From JBBSVE01 sp038233815 (lineage in GTDB: Bacteria > Pseudomonadota > Alphaproteobacteria > Rhodobacterales > Rhodobacteraceae): a DNA stretch of 64,000 nucleotides. A program made the translations under genes and the position numbers. The stretch covers positions 16,456 through 80,455 of the forward strand of contig JBBSVE010000001.1 of assembly GCA_038233815.1 (NCBI GenBank), given 5' to 3'. The notes under the pieces are model-generated. The model was given only the letters and a program-made list of their open reading frames with translations, made no database searches and was not told the DNA's origin. Below, piece by piece: positions 45,041 through 54,200 of the stretch. How positions within the stretch are numbered: position 1 is the stretch's first letter; each line of letters opens with the position of its first letter.

Positions 45041-46468
45041 TCAGACCTCCTCAGCCGCATCCTCCTCCTCCATGTCCTCACCGATCCGGGCCATCCGCGC
45101 GCCGGACTTCGAGGACGTGACGACGCCCAGCGATTTCAGCTTGCGGTGAAGCGCGGAGCGTTCCATCCCGACGAAGTTCGCCGTGCGGCTGATGTTGCCG
45201 CCGAAGCGGTTGATCTGGGTCAGCAGATACTCCTTTTCGAAAAGCTCGCGCGCCTCCCGGAGCGGCAGCGTGGCCAGCGCGCCGCCGAGGACAAGACGCC
45301 CGTCGGCGTCGCCCGGCATCTCCTGCCCCGGCAGTTCGCGCGCCTCCACCGGGCCGGACCCGTCGCCCAGGATCAGCACGCGCTCGATGACGTTGCGCAA
45401 CTGGCGCACGTTGCCCGGCCATTCCATCGTCTGGAGCAGGGCCTCGGCCTCCGGCGTCATCATGCGGAGCGGCAGGCCCTGGACCTTGTGGAAGCCCTCG
45501 ATGAACCAGGCGGTCAGCTCCGGTATGTCCTCCCGCCGGTCCTCGAGGCTCGGCACCGGGATCGGCACGACGTTGAGCCGGTCGTAAAGCTCTTGGCGGA
45601 ACCGCCCCGCCTCGATCTCGCGCCGCAAATCACGGGAGGTGGAGGAGATCACGCGCAGATCGACGCGCACCTTGTCCACGCCACCGACGCGGGTGAAATG
45701 CTGTTCGGTCAGCACGCGCAGGATCTTGCCCTGGGTGCCGAGCGGCATGTCCGCCACCTCGTCGAAATAGACGACGCCGCTGTGCGCCTGTTCCAGCAGG
45801 CCCTTTTCCACCCCGCGACCGGGCGTCTCTCGGCCGAACAGCACCTCCTCCATCCGCTCGGGCTCGATCGAGGCGGAGGTGACGGTGACGAAGGGTGCGG
45901 CCGCGCGGGCGGAATGGCCGTGGATGAAGCGCGCGGCCAGCTCCTTGCCGGACCCCGCAGGCCCTGACAGCATCACCCGCCCGTTCGATTTCGTGACCTT
46001 GTCGAGGTTGGCCTTGAGACCCTTGAACGCCGGCGACGACCCCAGCATGTCGGAAGCGGTGACATCGCGGCGGCGCAGGTCGGAGTTTTCGCGCCTGAGC
46101 CGCGACGTCTCCATCGCGCGGGACACGACGACCATCAGCTGATCGATGTTGAAGGGTTTCTCGATAAAATCGTAGGCCCCCTGCTTGATCGCCGCCACCG
46201 CGATCTCGATGTTGCCGTGGCCCGAGATGATGACCACCGGCACATCCGGGTTGTCGCGCTTCACGGTTTTAAGGATGTCGATCCCGTCCATCCGGCTATC
46301 CTTCAGCCAGATGTCGAGGATCATCAGCGCGGGCTGCTCGGCCCCGATCTGTGCCATGCAGTCGTCGGAATTGCCCGCGAGACGGACGGCGTAGCCCTCG
46401 TCCTTCAGGATGTCGCCGATCAGTTCGCGGATGTCGCGCTCGTCGTCTACGATCAGGATGCTGCTCAT
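45041..46468 (-). CDS. ntrX: Response regulator NtrX (lacks GAFTGA)
   Basis: This 475-residue regulator has a receiver domain (phospho-acceptor aspartate in MILDIWLKDSRMDG, near residue 54), an AAA+ domain with Walker A SGPAGSGKE near 170 and the Walker B region VVYFDEVAD, and a Fis-type helix-turn-helix (ISRTANFVGMERSALHRKLKSLG). The sigma-54 contact motif GAFTGA is missing: after FGRE the sequence is TPGRGVEKGLLEQA. It therefore probably acts without sigma-54. The start overlaps the ntrY stop by 4 nt. NtrY is its cognate kinase. Confidence 0.93.
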   Translation of the reverse strand: MSSILIVDDERDIRELIGDILKDEGYAVRLAGNSDDCMAQIGAEQPALMILDIWLKDSRMDGIDILKTVKRDNPDVPVVIISGHGNIEIAVAAIKQGAYDFIEKPFNIDQLMVVVSRAMETSRLRRENSDLRRRDVTASDMLGSSPAFKGLKANLDKVTKSNGRVMLSGPAGSGKELAARFIHGHSARAAAPFVTVTSASIEPERMEEVLFGRETPGRGVEKGLLEQAHSGVVYFDEVADMPLGTQGKILRVLTEQHFTRVGGVDKVRVDLRVISSTSRDLRREIEAGRFRQELYDRLNVVPIPVPSLEDRREDIPELTAWFIEGFHKVQGLPLRMMTPEAEALLQTMEWPGNVRQLRNVIERVLILGDGSGPVEARELPGQEMPGDADGRLVLGGALATLPLREARELFEKEYLLTQINRFGGNISRTANFVGMERSALHRKLKSLGVVTSSKSGARMARIGEDMEEEDAAEEV

Positions 46469-48738
46469 GTTTCCTCCATCGCGGTCTGTGCCGCCTGTCT
46501 GGTCCGTCTGCCGCTTGCGCGTTGCGCGTGCGGCAGCGTGATTTCCGCCATCGCGCCCGCATGGTCGTTGCCCTCGAAAATCTCCGCGTCGATCAGCGCC
46601 AGCGTGCCGCCATGCTCCTCGATGATCTTCTTGACGATGGGGAGGCCGAGGCCGGTCCCCTTCTCCCGCGTGGTGACATAGGGCTCAAAAAGCCGCGCGC
46701 GGTTCGGCGGCAGGCCCACGCCGTTGTCCGCGATGCGGATTATTGCACGGTCCTTTCCGGGGTCGAGAGAGATGCGGACCTCCGGCACATAGCCCTCCGG
46801 CGCGCCCTTTTCCCGCAGCGTCTCCGTCGCCTCGCCCGCGTTCTTGATGAGGTTCGTGAGCGCCTGCGAGATCATCGTGGCATCCAGATCGAGCCGGCAC
46901 TCCCCCCCCGGCAGGTCGGCCACGATCCGCACGTCGGGCTGGCCCGCCTCCTGCAAGGTCACGGCGTCGCGCATGATCTTGGTCAGATCCTCCTCGCGCC
47001 GATCCGGTTCGGGCATTCGCGCGAACTTGGAGAATTCGTCGACGATCCGGCGCAGGTCGTTGGTCTGGCGGATGATGACGTCGGTATATTGATCGAGGTC
47101 TGCGGCGAGATCGCCCAGCGGCACGCGGAACTTGCGCCGGATCCGTTCGGCGGAAAGCTGGATCGGGGTCAGCGGGTTCTTGATCTCGTGCGCGATGCGG
47201 CGTGCGACGTCGCCCCACGCGGCAGACCGCTGCGCGGAGACGAGGTCGGTCACGTCGTCGAAGGCCACCACATAGCCCTCGAGCTGCCCCGTCTCCGACC
47301 GCCGACCCGACATCCGCACCAGCAGGCTTTCCATGTGGCCCTTGCGGGTCAGACGGATCTCCTCCTGCACCGAAACGCCCAGACCGTCGCGCAACTTGCG
47401 GAACAGGGACGCAAATTCCGGCACAAGGATGCCCAGATCATGGCCATCGGGCGGTCCCTCCACGTCGAGGATGCGTTCCGCCGCGCGGTTGACAAAATCG
47501 ACGCGGCCATCGGCATCAAGCCCGATCACCCCCGCCGTGACCGAGGACAGGACGGAATCGAACAGCCGCCGCCGTCCCTCAGTCTCGGCATTGCTGTCCA
47601 CCAAAGCATCGCGCTGAACCTTCAGTTGCCGCGTCATCCGGTTGAAGAGCCGGCCCATCATCGCGATCTCGTCGTCGCCGTCCTCTTCCGGGATCTGAAC
47701 GTCGAGATCGCCCGACCCGACCCGCTGCGCCGCCCCCGCTAGCTGTCCCACCGGGCGCGACAACCGCTCCGCGAACCACAGGCCGAGCCAGATCGCGGCA
47801 AGGATCAGGATCAGCGCGAACCCGAGGTAAAGCAGCCCGAATTCGAACAGGAGCCGCCCACGCTCGGACTCGAGCTGCTGGTAAAGTGCCACGGTCTGGC
47901 GCGTCTCGTCCAGCAGGCTCAGGATCGAGCCGTCGACCTTGCGGCTGACGTAAAGATAGCGGTCGACATAGGCGTTGAGGAACACCAGTGCGCGCAGCTC
48001 GTCGTTGGGCCAGTCCTCGATCATCACGACCTTGCCCGACTTCGCGCGCGCGATCTCCGCCGCCGTTGGCTTCTCGAAGTCGAAAAGATAGGACCGCTCG
48101 CCCCGGGTCTTGATGTTGCCCGCACCGTCGATGAGGTAGGCCTCGCGCAGACCGCGCTGGATCAGCGCCTGCCCCTGCGTGAGGATCGGGCGCAACTGGT
48201 CGTCGGCCAGCAGGAACGTCGACTGCTTGGCGGCGTCGAGATAGGCCGCGAGGCTCTCGGTATCCTCGGTCAGGTCGCGCCGGTGTTCGCCGTCGTAGGC
48301 CTGCGCCGCCGCCAGCGAATTGCCCACCACATTGCGCACCCGGTCGGAAAACCACCCCTCCAACCCCACGTTGAAGGTGAGCACCGCGAACACCGCGACC
48401 AGCACCGTGGGGATCAGCGCCAGCAGCGCGAACACGCCCGAGAGCCGCATGTGCAGGCGCGACCCCGCCGATTGCGACCGCCGGTCCGACACCATCCGCG
48501 CGACGCGCGCGAGCACCAGCGAGGCCACCACCAGCACATAGACGATGTCGGCCAGCACGATGATGCGAAGCGAGGCGGAACTCGCCCTTTGGTTGAATGT
48601 GCCAAGCGCCAGAAATGTCACGAACGCGAGCACCGGTCCCAGCGTGACCAGCGCAAGCGTGGAGATGGTCTGCACCCGCCGCTGACGGCGCAACCGCGAG
48701 AAACGCGTCCATGTGGTGCTGCTTATAACGCCCGCCAC
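46465..48738 (-). CDS. ntrY: Sensor histidine kinase NtrY
   Basis: This is a 757-residue membrane kinase of the NtrYX system, linked to nitrogen and redox or envelope control in alphaproteobacteria. There are about three helices before residue 130, a periplasmic sensor loop to about 310, another helix (LYLGFALILILAAIWLGLWF), then HAMP, a PAS domain (about 405-510), HisKA with [19 protein letters not shown] and an ATPase domain (NLIKNAGEA, DNGVGLP, KGTGLGLPIVKKI). It lies between ntrC (94 nt) and ntrX (4-nt overlap). Confidence 0.94.
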   Translation of the reverse strand: MAGVISSTTWTRFSRLRRQRRVQTISTLALVTLGPVLAFVTFLALGTFNQRASSASLRIIVLADIVYVLVVASLVLARVARMVSDRRSQSAGSRLHMRLSGVFALLALIPTVLVAVFAVLTFNVGLEGWFSDRVRNVVGNSLAAAQAYDGEHRRDLTEDTESLAAYLDAAKQSTFLLADDQLRPILTQGQALIQRGLREAYLIDGAGNIKTRGERSYLFDFEKPTAAEIARAKSGKVVMIEDWPNDELRALVFLNAYVDRYLYVSRKVDGSILSLLDETRQTVALYQQLESERGRLLFEFGLLYLGFALILILAAIWLGLWFAERLSRPVGQLAGAAQRVGSGDLDVQIPEEDGDDEIAMMGRLFNRMTRQLKVQRDALVDSNAETEGRRRLFDSVLSSVTAGVIGLDADGRVDFVNRAAERILDVEGPPDGHDLGILVPEFASLFRKLRDGLGVSVQEEIRLTRKGHMESLLVRMSGRRSETGQLEGYVVAFDDVTDLVSAQRSAAWGDVARRIAHEIKNPLTPIQLSAERIRRKFRVPLGDLAADLDQYTDVIIRQTNDLRRIVDEFSKFARMPEPDRREEDLTKIMRDAVTLQEAGQPDVRIVADLPGGECRLDLDATMISQALTNLIKNAGEATETLREKGAPEGYVPEVRISLDPGKDRAIIRIADNGVGLPPNRARLFEPYVTTREKGTGLGLPIVKKIIEEHGGTLALIDAEIFEGNDHAGAMAEITLPHAQRASGRRTRQAAQTAMEET

Positions 48739-48832
48739 GGTCTCGTTCCCGCATTGGGGGGCGTCGTTGCCGCTGCCCCCGGATCTGGCGCGCCGCCGCC
48801 ATGGGCGAAAGAGACACGCGTCTGTGGCGGTT

Positions 48833-50194
48833 TTACATCAGTTTGCGGCGGCGTGTCACGCGAATATCGAGGTCGGTGATTTTCTTGCGCAACGTATTGC
48901 GGTTGATCCCAAGGAGGTCGGCACAGCGCGCCTGATTGCCCGCCGTCGCGTCCAGCGCGATCTCGATCATCGGGGCCTCCACCTCGCGCAGGATGCGGGC
49001 GTAAACGCCGGGAGGCGGCAGCGTGCCGCCATGCAGGTCGAAATAGCGTTGCAGATGCCGCGCCACCGAGGCGGAGAGCTTCTCCCCCTCCCCCCCGCCG
49101 CGCAGGGGCTCCATTGCAGGCTGGCTGCCCAGAACCGCCTCGACCTCGGCGCGCGCAATCTCCGGCTCGGCGGAGGTGACGACGAGGCGGCGCAGGGTGT
49201 TTTCCAGCTGCCGCACGTTTCCGGGCCAGGAATAGGCGCGCACCAGATCCCGCGCGCCGGAGGAGAACCGCCGTGCCGTTCCCGTATCCCGCTCCCCGCG
49301 GGCGAGGAAATGGTCCGCCAGAAGGGCCACGTCGTCCACCCGTTCGCGCAGTGACGGCACATGGAGAGACACGCCGCTGAGCCGGTAGAAGAGGTCGTGG
49401 CGAAAGCGCCCCGCCTCGATCCGCGCGCCGAGGTCGGACTGGCTGGTGGCCAGCACGCGGGGCGCCGTGTCGCCAAAGCCGTCGAGCATCCGCACGATCC
49501 GCGCCTGTGCGTCGGCATCATGGTCGCCCACCTCGTCAAAGACGAGACTGCCGCCCTTCGCACGCGCCAGCAATTGCTCCGGCGAGGAGAGGTCGGCGGC
49601 ACGCGCCACGACGAAGGGCTGGCCGCGCCGGTCCGAAAAGTCGTGGATGGCGCGGGCGATCAGCGACTTCCCGGTGCCGGATTCGCCCGTCACCAAGACC
49701 GCAAGGTCGGTGTTCATCACCCGCGCGATCAGCAGATAGAGCGCCTGCATCGCGGGCGTCCGTCCGACCAGCGGCAAGTCCGCACCCGCTTCCGCCAGCG
49801 GGGCGGATGGCCGACCGGCCGGCGCGCGCCGCTTCGCCTCCAGCGCGCGGGCGGAGCGTTTCATCAGATCGGGCAGATCGAACGGTTTGGGGAGGTAGTC
49901 GTAGGCCGCAGCCTCCGCCGCCTTGATCGCGGTCACGATGGTGTTCTGCGCCGAAATCACGATGACCGGCAGACCGGGGCGCAGCTTCGCGATCTCCGGC
50001 AGCGCCTCGATCCCGTTTCCGTCGGGCATCATCACGTCGGAGATCACCAGATCGCCCTTGCCCTCCTCCACCCAGCGCATCAGCGTGACCATGCTTGAGG
50101 TCGCATGGACCTTGCAGCCCGCCCGCGTCAGCGCCTGCGTGAGCACCGTGCGGATAGTGCGGTCGTCGTCGGCAACCAGAACCGTGCCATCCAT
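48833..50194 (-). CDS. ntrC: Nitrogen regulator NtrC, sigma-54-independent type
   Basis: This is a 453-residue response regulator. The receiver domain carries Asp54 or nearby ([16 protein letters not shown]), Walker A is [19 protein letters not shown], Walker B is LVFDEVGD, and the C-terminal Fis helix-turn-helix is [19 protein letters not shown]. Between [17 protein letters not shown] and [10 protein letters not shown] the whole GAFTGA loop is absent. The Rhodobacter capsulatus NtrC is known to lack this motif and to activate sigma-70 promoters. The same is expected here. The ATG at 50194 starts 28 nt after ntrB. Confidence 0.94.
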   Translation of the reverse strand: MDGTVLVADDDRTIRTVLTQALTRAGCKVHATSSMVTLMRWVEEGKGDLVISDVMMPDGNGIEALPEIAKLRPGLPVIVISAQNTIVTAIKAAEAAAYDYLPKPFDLPDLMKRSARALEAKRRAPAGRPSAPLAEAGADLPLVGRTPAMQALYLLIARVMNTDLAVLVTGESGTGKSLIARAIHDFSDRRGQPFVVARAADLSSPEQLLARAKGGSLVFDEVGDHDADAQARIVRMLDGFGDTAPRVLATSQSDLGARIEAGRFRHDLFYRLSGVSLHVPSLRERVDDVALLADHFLARGERDTGTARRFSSGARDLVRAYSWPGNVRQLENTLRRLVVTSAEPEIARAEVEAVLGSQPAMEPLRGGGEGEKLSASVARHLQRYFDLHGGTLPPPGVYARILREVEAPMIEIALDATAGNQARCADLLGINRNTLRKKITDLDIRVTRRRKLM

Positions 50195-50222
50195 CCGTCG
50201 TCTCCGATATTGTGCCGGGGCG

Positions 50223-51314
50223 TCACGCGCGACCGTCCTGCGGGGCGCGTGGCAGGGAAATGCGAAAGACCGTGCGTCCCGGCACGGATTCGACGGCGAT
50301 CCAGCCCTCGTGATCCGAGACGATGCGCGAGGTGAGGGCGAGGCCGAGCCCGGTGCCGTTCTCGCGGCCAGAGACGAACGGCTCGAAGATATTGGCGGCG
50401 AGGTCGGGCGGGATGCCGGGGCCGTCGTCCACCACCTCCTCCTGCAGGGCGAGCGGATTGCCGGACCCGTCCGTCCGCCGGAGCCGCAACGACAGGTCAT
50501 AGTAGGTCCGCAGCCGGATCGTTCCGCCCTCCGGACCGGCGGCCTCGGTGGCGTTGCGGATCAGGTTCAGGAACACCTGCATCAGCTGGTCCGGGTCCGC
50601 GAACGTGGGGGGCAGCGAGGGGTCGTAATCCTCCTCGATCCGCATCCTTGCGGCAAACCCCAGAAGCGCGGAGCGTCGCGCGCGGTCGAGCGCGTCGTGG
50701 ATGTTCACCGACCGGCGCTCGGGCGGGCGCAGGTTGCCGAACTGCTCCACCTGATCCAGCAGGGTGACGATGCGGCGGGTCTCCTCCACGATCAGATCGG
50801 ACAGCGCGCGATCCTCCGGCGTGAGGGTCATCGCCAGAAGCTGCGCCGCACCCGAGATCCCGGCCAGCGGGTTCTTGATCTCGTGCGCGAGCATCTCCGC
50901 CATGCCGATCGCCGATCGTGAGGAGCCTTTGACGGCACTCGCCCGGCCGAGCCGTCCCGCAATCTCCCGCGGGGTGATCAGCAGCATGATGACGCTGGGA
51001 TTGTCGTTCATCGGCGCGATCTGGATGGTGCAGCGGACCGGCGCACGTTCCCCCGTGGTCACGTCCACGTCGTTGATGAAGAGCGGCGAGCGGTTGGCCC
51101 GCGCGCGCCGCAGCGCCTCCTCCATGGGCGCGTCGATATGAAGGCGGTCGAACGCGGGCTGGCCCGAGAGGCTCCGGTGCGAAGCGTTGAGGAAGAGTTC
51201 CGCCGCCGGATTTACCTCCGTGATCGTATCGGCGGCGTCGATCAGGAGGGCGGGCACGGGAAGCGAGGCCCAGATCGCGCCCGGCACCGGATAGGGGGGG
51301 CGAAAGCCGTTCAC
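50223..51314 (-). CDS. ntrB: Nitrogen sensor kinase/phosphatase NtrB
   Basis: This is a 363-residue soluble kinase that responds to PII and phosphorylates NtrC. The N-terminal PAS domain ([21 protein letters not shown]), HisKA box [18 protein letters not shown] (near residue 143) and ATPase boxes ([31 protein letters not shown]) are clear. I propose a GTG start at 51314, which forms GTGA with the dusB stop. The frame stays open far upstream inside dusB, but the family N-terminus fits the GTG. Confidence 0.92.
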   Translation of the reverse strand: MNGFRPPYPVPGAIWASLPVPALLIDAADTITEVNPAAELFLNASHRSLSGQPAFDRLHIDAPMEEALRRARANRSPLFINDVDVTTGERAPVRCTIQIAPMNDNPSVIMLLITPREIAGRLGRASAVKGSSRSAIGMAEMLAHEIKNPLAGISGAAQLLAMTLTPEDRALSDLIVEETRRIVTLLDQVEQFGNLRPPERRSVNIHDALDRARRSALLGFAARMRIEEDYDPSLPPTFADPDQLMQVFLNLIRNATEAAGPEGGTIRLRTYYDLSLRLRRTDGSGNPLALQEEVVDDGPGIPPDLAANIFEPFVSGRENGTGLGLALTSRIVSDHEGWIAVESVPGRTVFRISLPRAPQDGRA

Positions 51315-52330
51315 GCGACCGCTCGCGTCTCGACCGGCGCCTCGGTGAATGCCGTGCGGAGGGCGGCAATGACCACGGACGGATCGATCGCCGTGAGGAT
51401 CGACGCGCGCGGGGTGCGGCACCCCGCCGCCTCCAGATACCAGCCCAGATGCTTGCGCGCGACGCGAACCCCGAGCGGGGTGCCGTAGAAGGAGAGCATC
51501 GCCTCGTAATGCCCGATCACCATGTCGGCCAGCGCGCCACCCTGCGGGATCACCGGCGCCGGGCGTCCGAACAGGGCCGCCGCGATCTCCGCCAGACGCC
51601 ACGGACGGCCCTGCGCGCCCCGTCCCACCATGACGCCGTCGGCTACTGACAGCGCCAGCGCGCGCCGGGCGGCGTTCGCGTCCGTCACGTCGCCGTTGGC
51701 CACCACCGGCACCCGGACCACTCGTTTCACCGCCGCGATCCCGGCCCAGTCCGCGTGGCCTTTGTAGAACTGGCACCGCGTCCGCCCATGCACCGTGATC
51801 ATTCGCACGCCCGCAGCCTCCGCCCGGACGGCAATCGCGGCTGCGTTCAGCGACCCCTCGTCCCAGCCGAGCCGCATCTTCAGCGTCACCGGGACCGAGA
51901 CCGCGCCCACCACCGCCTCGATCAGCCGCAGGGCGTGGTCCGGCTCGCGCATCAGGGCCGAGCCGGACCAGCCGTTCGTCACCTTCTTGGCCGGGCAACC
52001 CATGTTGATGTCGACGATCCGCGCACCCTGCCCTTCGACGTAACGCGCGGCCTCCGCCATCCAGTGCGCGTCCCGCCCCGCGATCTGGACGGAGGTGAGG
52101 GCTTGGCCATCGCCCAGCCCCAGATCCGCGCGTGCGCGCGCCTGGCGACCCGCCTGCACCACCTCTTGGCTCGCCACCATCTCGGATACGGTGAGGCCAG
52201 CCCCGAACGAGGCCACGAGCCTGCGGAACGGAAGATCCGTGATCCCGGCCAGCGGAGCCAGAAGCACCGGGGGGTCGATGGAGATGTCTGAAATCGTCAA
52301 TGGCACGCGCACAATCCCGGAGTTCGCCAT
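51311..52330 (-). CDS. dusB: tRNA-dihydrouridine synthase DusB (NifR3)
   Basis: This is a 339-residue FMN enzyme reducing uridines in tRNA. Motifs include [16 protein letters not shown], the catalytic cysteine in [25 protein letters not shown] and NGDVTD. It is the first gene of the classical nifR3-ntrB-ntrC operon described in Rhodobacter capsulatus and other alphaproteobacteria. I chose the ATG at 52330 (AGGAC before it); the frame extends 25 codons further but without family similarity. Confidence 0.92.
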   Translation of the reverse strand: MANSGIVRVPLTISDISIDPPVLLAPLAGITDLPFRRLVASFGAGLTVSEMVASQEVVQAGRQARARADLGLGDGQALTSVQIAGRDAHWMAEAARYVEGQGARIVDINMGCPAKKVTNGWSGSALMREPDHALRLIEAVVGAVSVPVTLKMRLGWDEGSLNAAAIAVRAEAAGVRMITVHGRTRCQFYKGHADWAGIAAVKRVVRVPVVANGDVTDANAARRALALSVADGVMVGRGAQGRPWRLAEIAAALFGRPAPVIPQGGALADMVIGHYEAMLSFYGTPLGVRVARKHLGWYLEAAGCRTPRASILTAIDPSVVIAALRTAFTEAPVETRAVA

Positions 52331-52393
52331 CGGGCCTAGTCCTGCCCGGGACGGATTACAAACGCCTGTCACGCAATATGGCATGGTTTTCGC

Positions 52394-52432
52394 GCAAACG
52401 CCCAAAGATCAGGCATTCCGCCGACCGTTTGC
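52394..52432. promoter_or_regulatory. Inverted repeat in the dusB/ispDF divergent region
   Basis: GCAAACG (52394-52400) and CGTTTGC (52426-52432) form a 7-bp inverted repeat with a 25-nt loop, in the 164-bp gap between the divergent dusB and ispDF genes. It could be an operator or a leader hairpin for either gene. The evidence is only the repeat and its place. Confidence 0.2.
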
Positions 52433-52494
52433 ACGCGATTGTATTGCGCGCCCCCGCAGCCTACCAAGGCGGATCAATGCGCCGGAGCCCCCGA

Positions 52495-53655
52495 ATGACC
52501 GTCACCGCTATCATCGTTGCCGCCGGACGCGGACTGCGTGCGGGCGGCGAGGTGCCAAAGCAGTGGCAGGCGATCGGGGATCGGTCGGTCGTGGCCCACA
52601 GTCTCACGTGCTTTCGGACCCATCCCGGCGTGGACCGGACGCTCCTCGTGATCCATCCCGACGATGCCGGACGCGCGGACGGCCTCGGCTTTCGGGTGGA
52701 GACGGTCTTCGGGGGTGTGGACCGTGCCGCCTCGGTGCGCGCAGCGCTGGAGCATCTGGCAGGCGATCCGCCCGATCACGTGCTGATCCATGACGGTGCG
52801 CGGCCCTTCGCGAGTGCGGGACTGATCGGCCGGATGATCGCGGCGCTTGCGACGTCCGATGCAGCGGCTCCGGCGCTGGCGGTGACGGACGCGCTCTGGC
52901 ACGGTGCGGAGGGGCGGGTGCGGGGGGTGCAGGACCGCGATGGTCTTTGGCGCGCGCAGACGCCGCAGGCGTTCCGCTTCGCGCCGATCCTCGCCGCGCA
53001 CCGCGCCCATCCCGGCGGGGCGGCAGACGACGTGGCCGTCGCCCGCGCGGCAGGGCTTGACGTGGCCATCGTCGAGGGGGAGGAGGCGAACGTGAAGCTC
53101 ACCCTGCCCGGAGACGTGGAGCGGGCGACACAGCGGATGGGACCGACCATGGACGTGCGCTGCGGGAACGGCTTCGATGTCCACGCCTTTGGCGACGGCC
53201 ATCATGTCACGCTCTGCGGCGTGGACATCCCGCACGACCGGGCGCTGGAAGGTCACTCGGACGCCGATGTGGGCATGCACGCGCTGACCGATGCAATCTA
53301 CGGCGCGCTCGCGCTGGGCGATATCGGGCAGCATTTCCCTCCCTCCGATCCGCAATGGAAAGGGGCCGCCAGTCGCATTTTCCTCGCCCATGCGGCGGCA
53401 GAGGCGCGCGCGCGCGGCTACACCCTGACCCACGCCGATGTGACGCTGATCTGCGAGCGTCCGAAGATCGGCCCGCACGCCCCCGCGATGCGCGCGGCAT
53501 TGGCGGAGATCATGGGCATCGCGGTGGGCCGCATCTCGGTCAAGGCCACCACGTCGGAACGACTGGGCTTCACCGGGCGGGAGGAGGGGATCGCGGCCAT
53601 GGCCACCGCGTCGCTGGTCGGACCGGGCGAGGCCGCGCCAGAGGCGGACCCGTGA
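52495..53655 (+). CDS. ispDF: Bifunctional IspD/IspF enzyme of the MEP pathway
   Basis: This is a 386-residue fusion. The N-terminal half (about 1-220) is 2-C-methyl-D-erythritol 4-phosphate cytidylyltransferase, with [19 protein letters not shown] and HDGARPF. The C-terminal half (about 221-386) is the 2,4-cyclodiphosphate synthase, with [32 protein letters not shown] and [17 protein letters not shown]. Such fusions are common in alphaproteobacteria. I chose the ATG after GGAG; another in-frame ATG lies six codons upstream. It overlaps pgpA. Confidence 0.94.
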   Translation: MTVTAIIVAAGRGLRAGGEVPKQWQAIGDRSVVAHSLTCFRTHPGVDRTLLVIHPDDAGRADGLGFRVETVFGGVDRAASVRAALEHLAGDPPDHVLIHDGARPFASAGLIGRMIAALATSDAAAPALAVTDALWHGAEGRVRGVQDRDGLWRAQTPQAFRFAPILAAHRAHPGGAADDVAVARAAGLDVAIVEGEEANVKLTLPGDVERATQRMGPTMDVRCGNGFDVHAFGDGHHVTLCGVDIPHDRALEGHSDADVGMHALTDAIYGALALGDIGQHFPPSDPQWKGAASRIFLAHAAAEARARGYTLTHADVTLICERPKIGPHAPAMRAALAEIMGIAVGRISVKATTSERLGFTGREEGIAAMATASLVGPGEAAPEADP

Positions 53656-54200
53656 TGCCGCACCCCGTCCGACCAGGCAAACCGTCTTCGGCGGCCAGCC
53701 GCATAATCTCGATCTTCTTCGGGGTTGGTCATCTGCGCCCTGCCCCCGGCACCTGGGCCTCGGCCGCTGCGACGGCGCTGGGGGTGCTGTTCTACCGGCT
53801 CGGGCAGTTTCCGCTGCTCTTCGCCGCCACCGCCGTGGCGACCGTCGCGGGCTTCTGGGCCTGCGGGCGCGAATTGCGCGGGCGCCCCGGCGTCGATCCG
53901 TCCGAGATTGTGATCGACGAGGTGGCGGGTCAGTGGACCGCACTCCTGTTTCCCGCCTTCGGCTTCTGGGTCATGGTCCCCGATGCGACCGTGATCGCGC
54001 CTGCTGGGTGGATCACCGCCTTTCTCGCCTTTCGCCTCTTCGACATCTGGAAGCCGTGGATCATCGGCCGGGCGGACCGGCGGACGGACCCCGCGGGGGT
54101 AATGCTCGATGACCTGCTCGCGGGCGTCTGCGCGGGTCTCGTGACGATCCTGCTGGCGGGGATCTTCCACATCGCGATCCTGCCCATGGTGATCCGGTGA
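53655..54200 (+). CDS. pgpA: Phosphatidylglycerophosphatase A
   Basis: This is a 181-residue membrane enzyme that dephosphorylates phosphatidylglycerophosphate. Motifs are GHLRPAPGTWASAAA near the N-terminus, the conserved DPSEIVIDEVAGQW and FRLFDIWKPW, with three or four hydrophobic segments. The ATG overlaps the ispDF stop (TGATG). A GTG one codon earlier is possible. It is followed by cinA with a 4-nt overlap. Confidence 0.9.
   Translation: MPHPVRPGKPSSAASRIISIFFGVGHLRPAPGTWASAAATALGVLFYRLGQFPLLFAATAVATVAGFWACGRELRGRPGVDPSEIVIDEVAGQWTALLFPAFGFWVMVPDATVIAPAGWITAFLAFRLFDIWKPWIIGRADRRTDPAGVMLDDLLAGVCAGLVTILLAGIFHIAILPMVIR

Noticed and set aside
43802..45967. A 721-codon plus-strand frame opposite trkA and ntrX
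   Set aside because: It is a shadow of two well-supported genes and its composition is typical of antisense translation.
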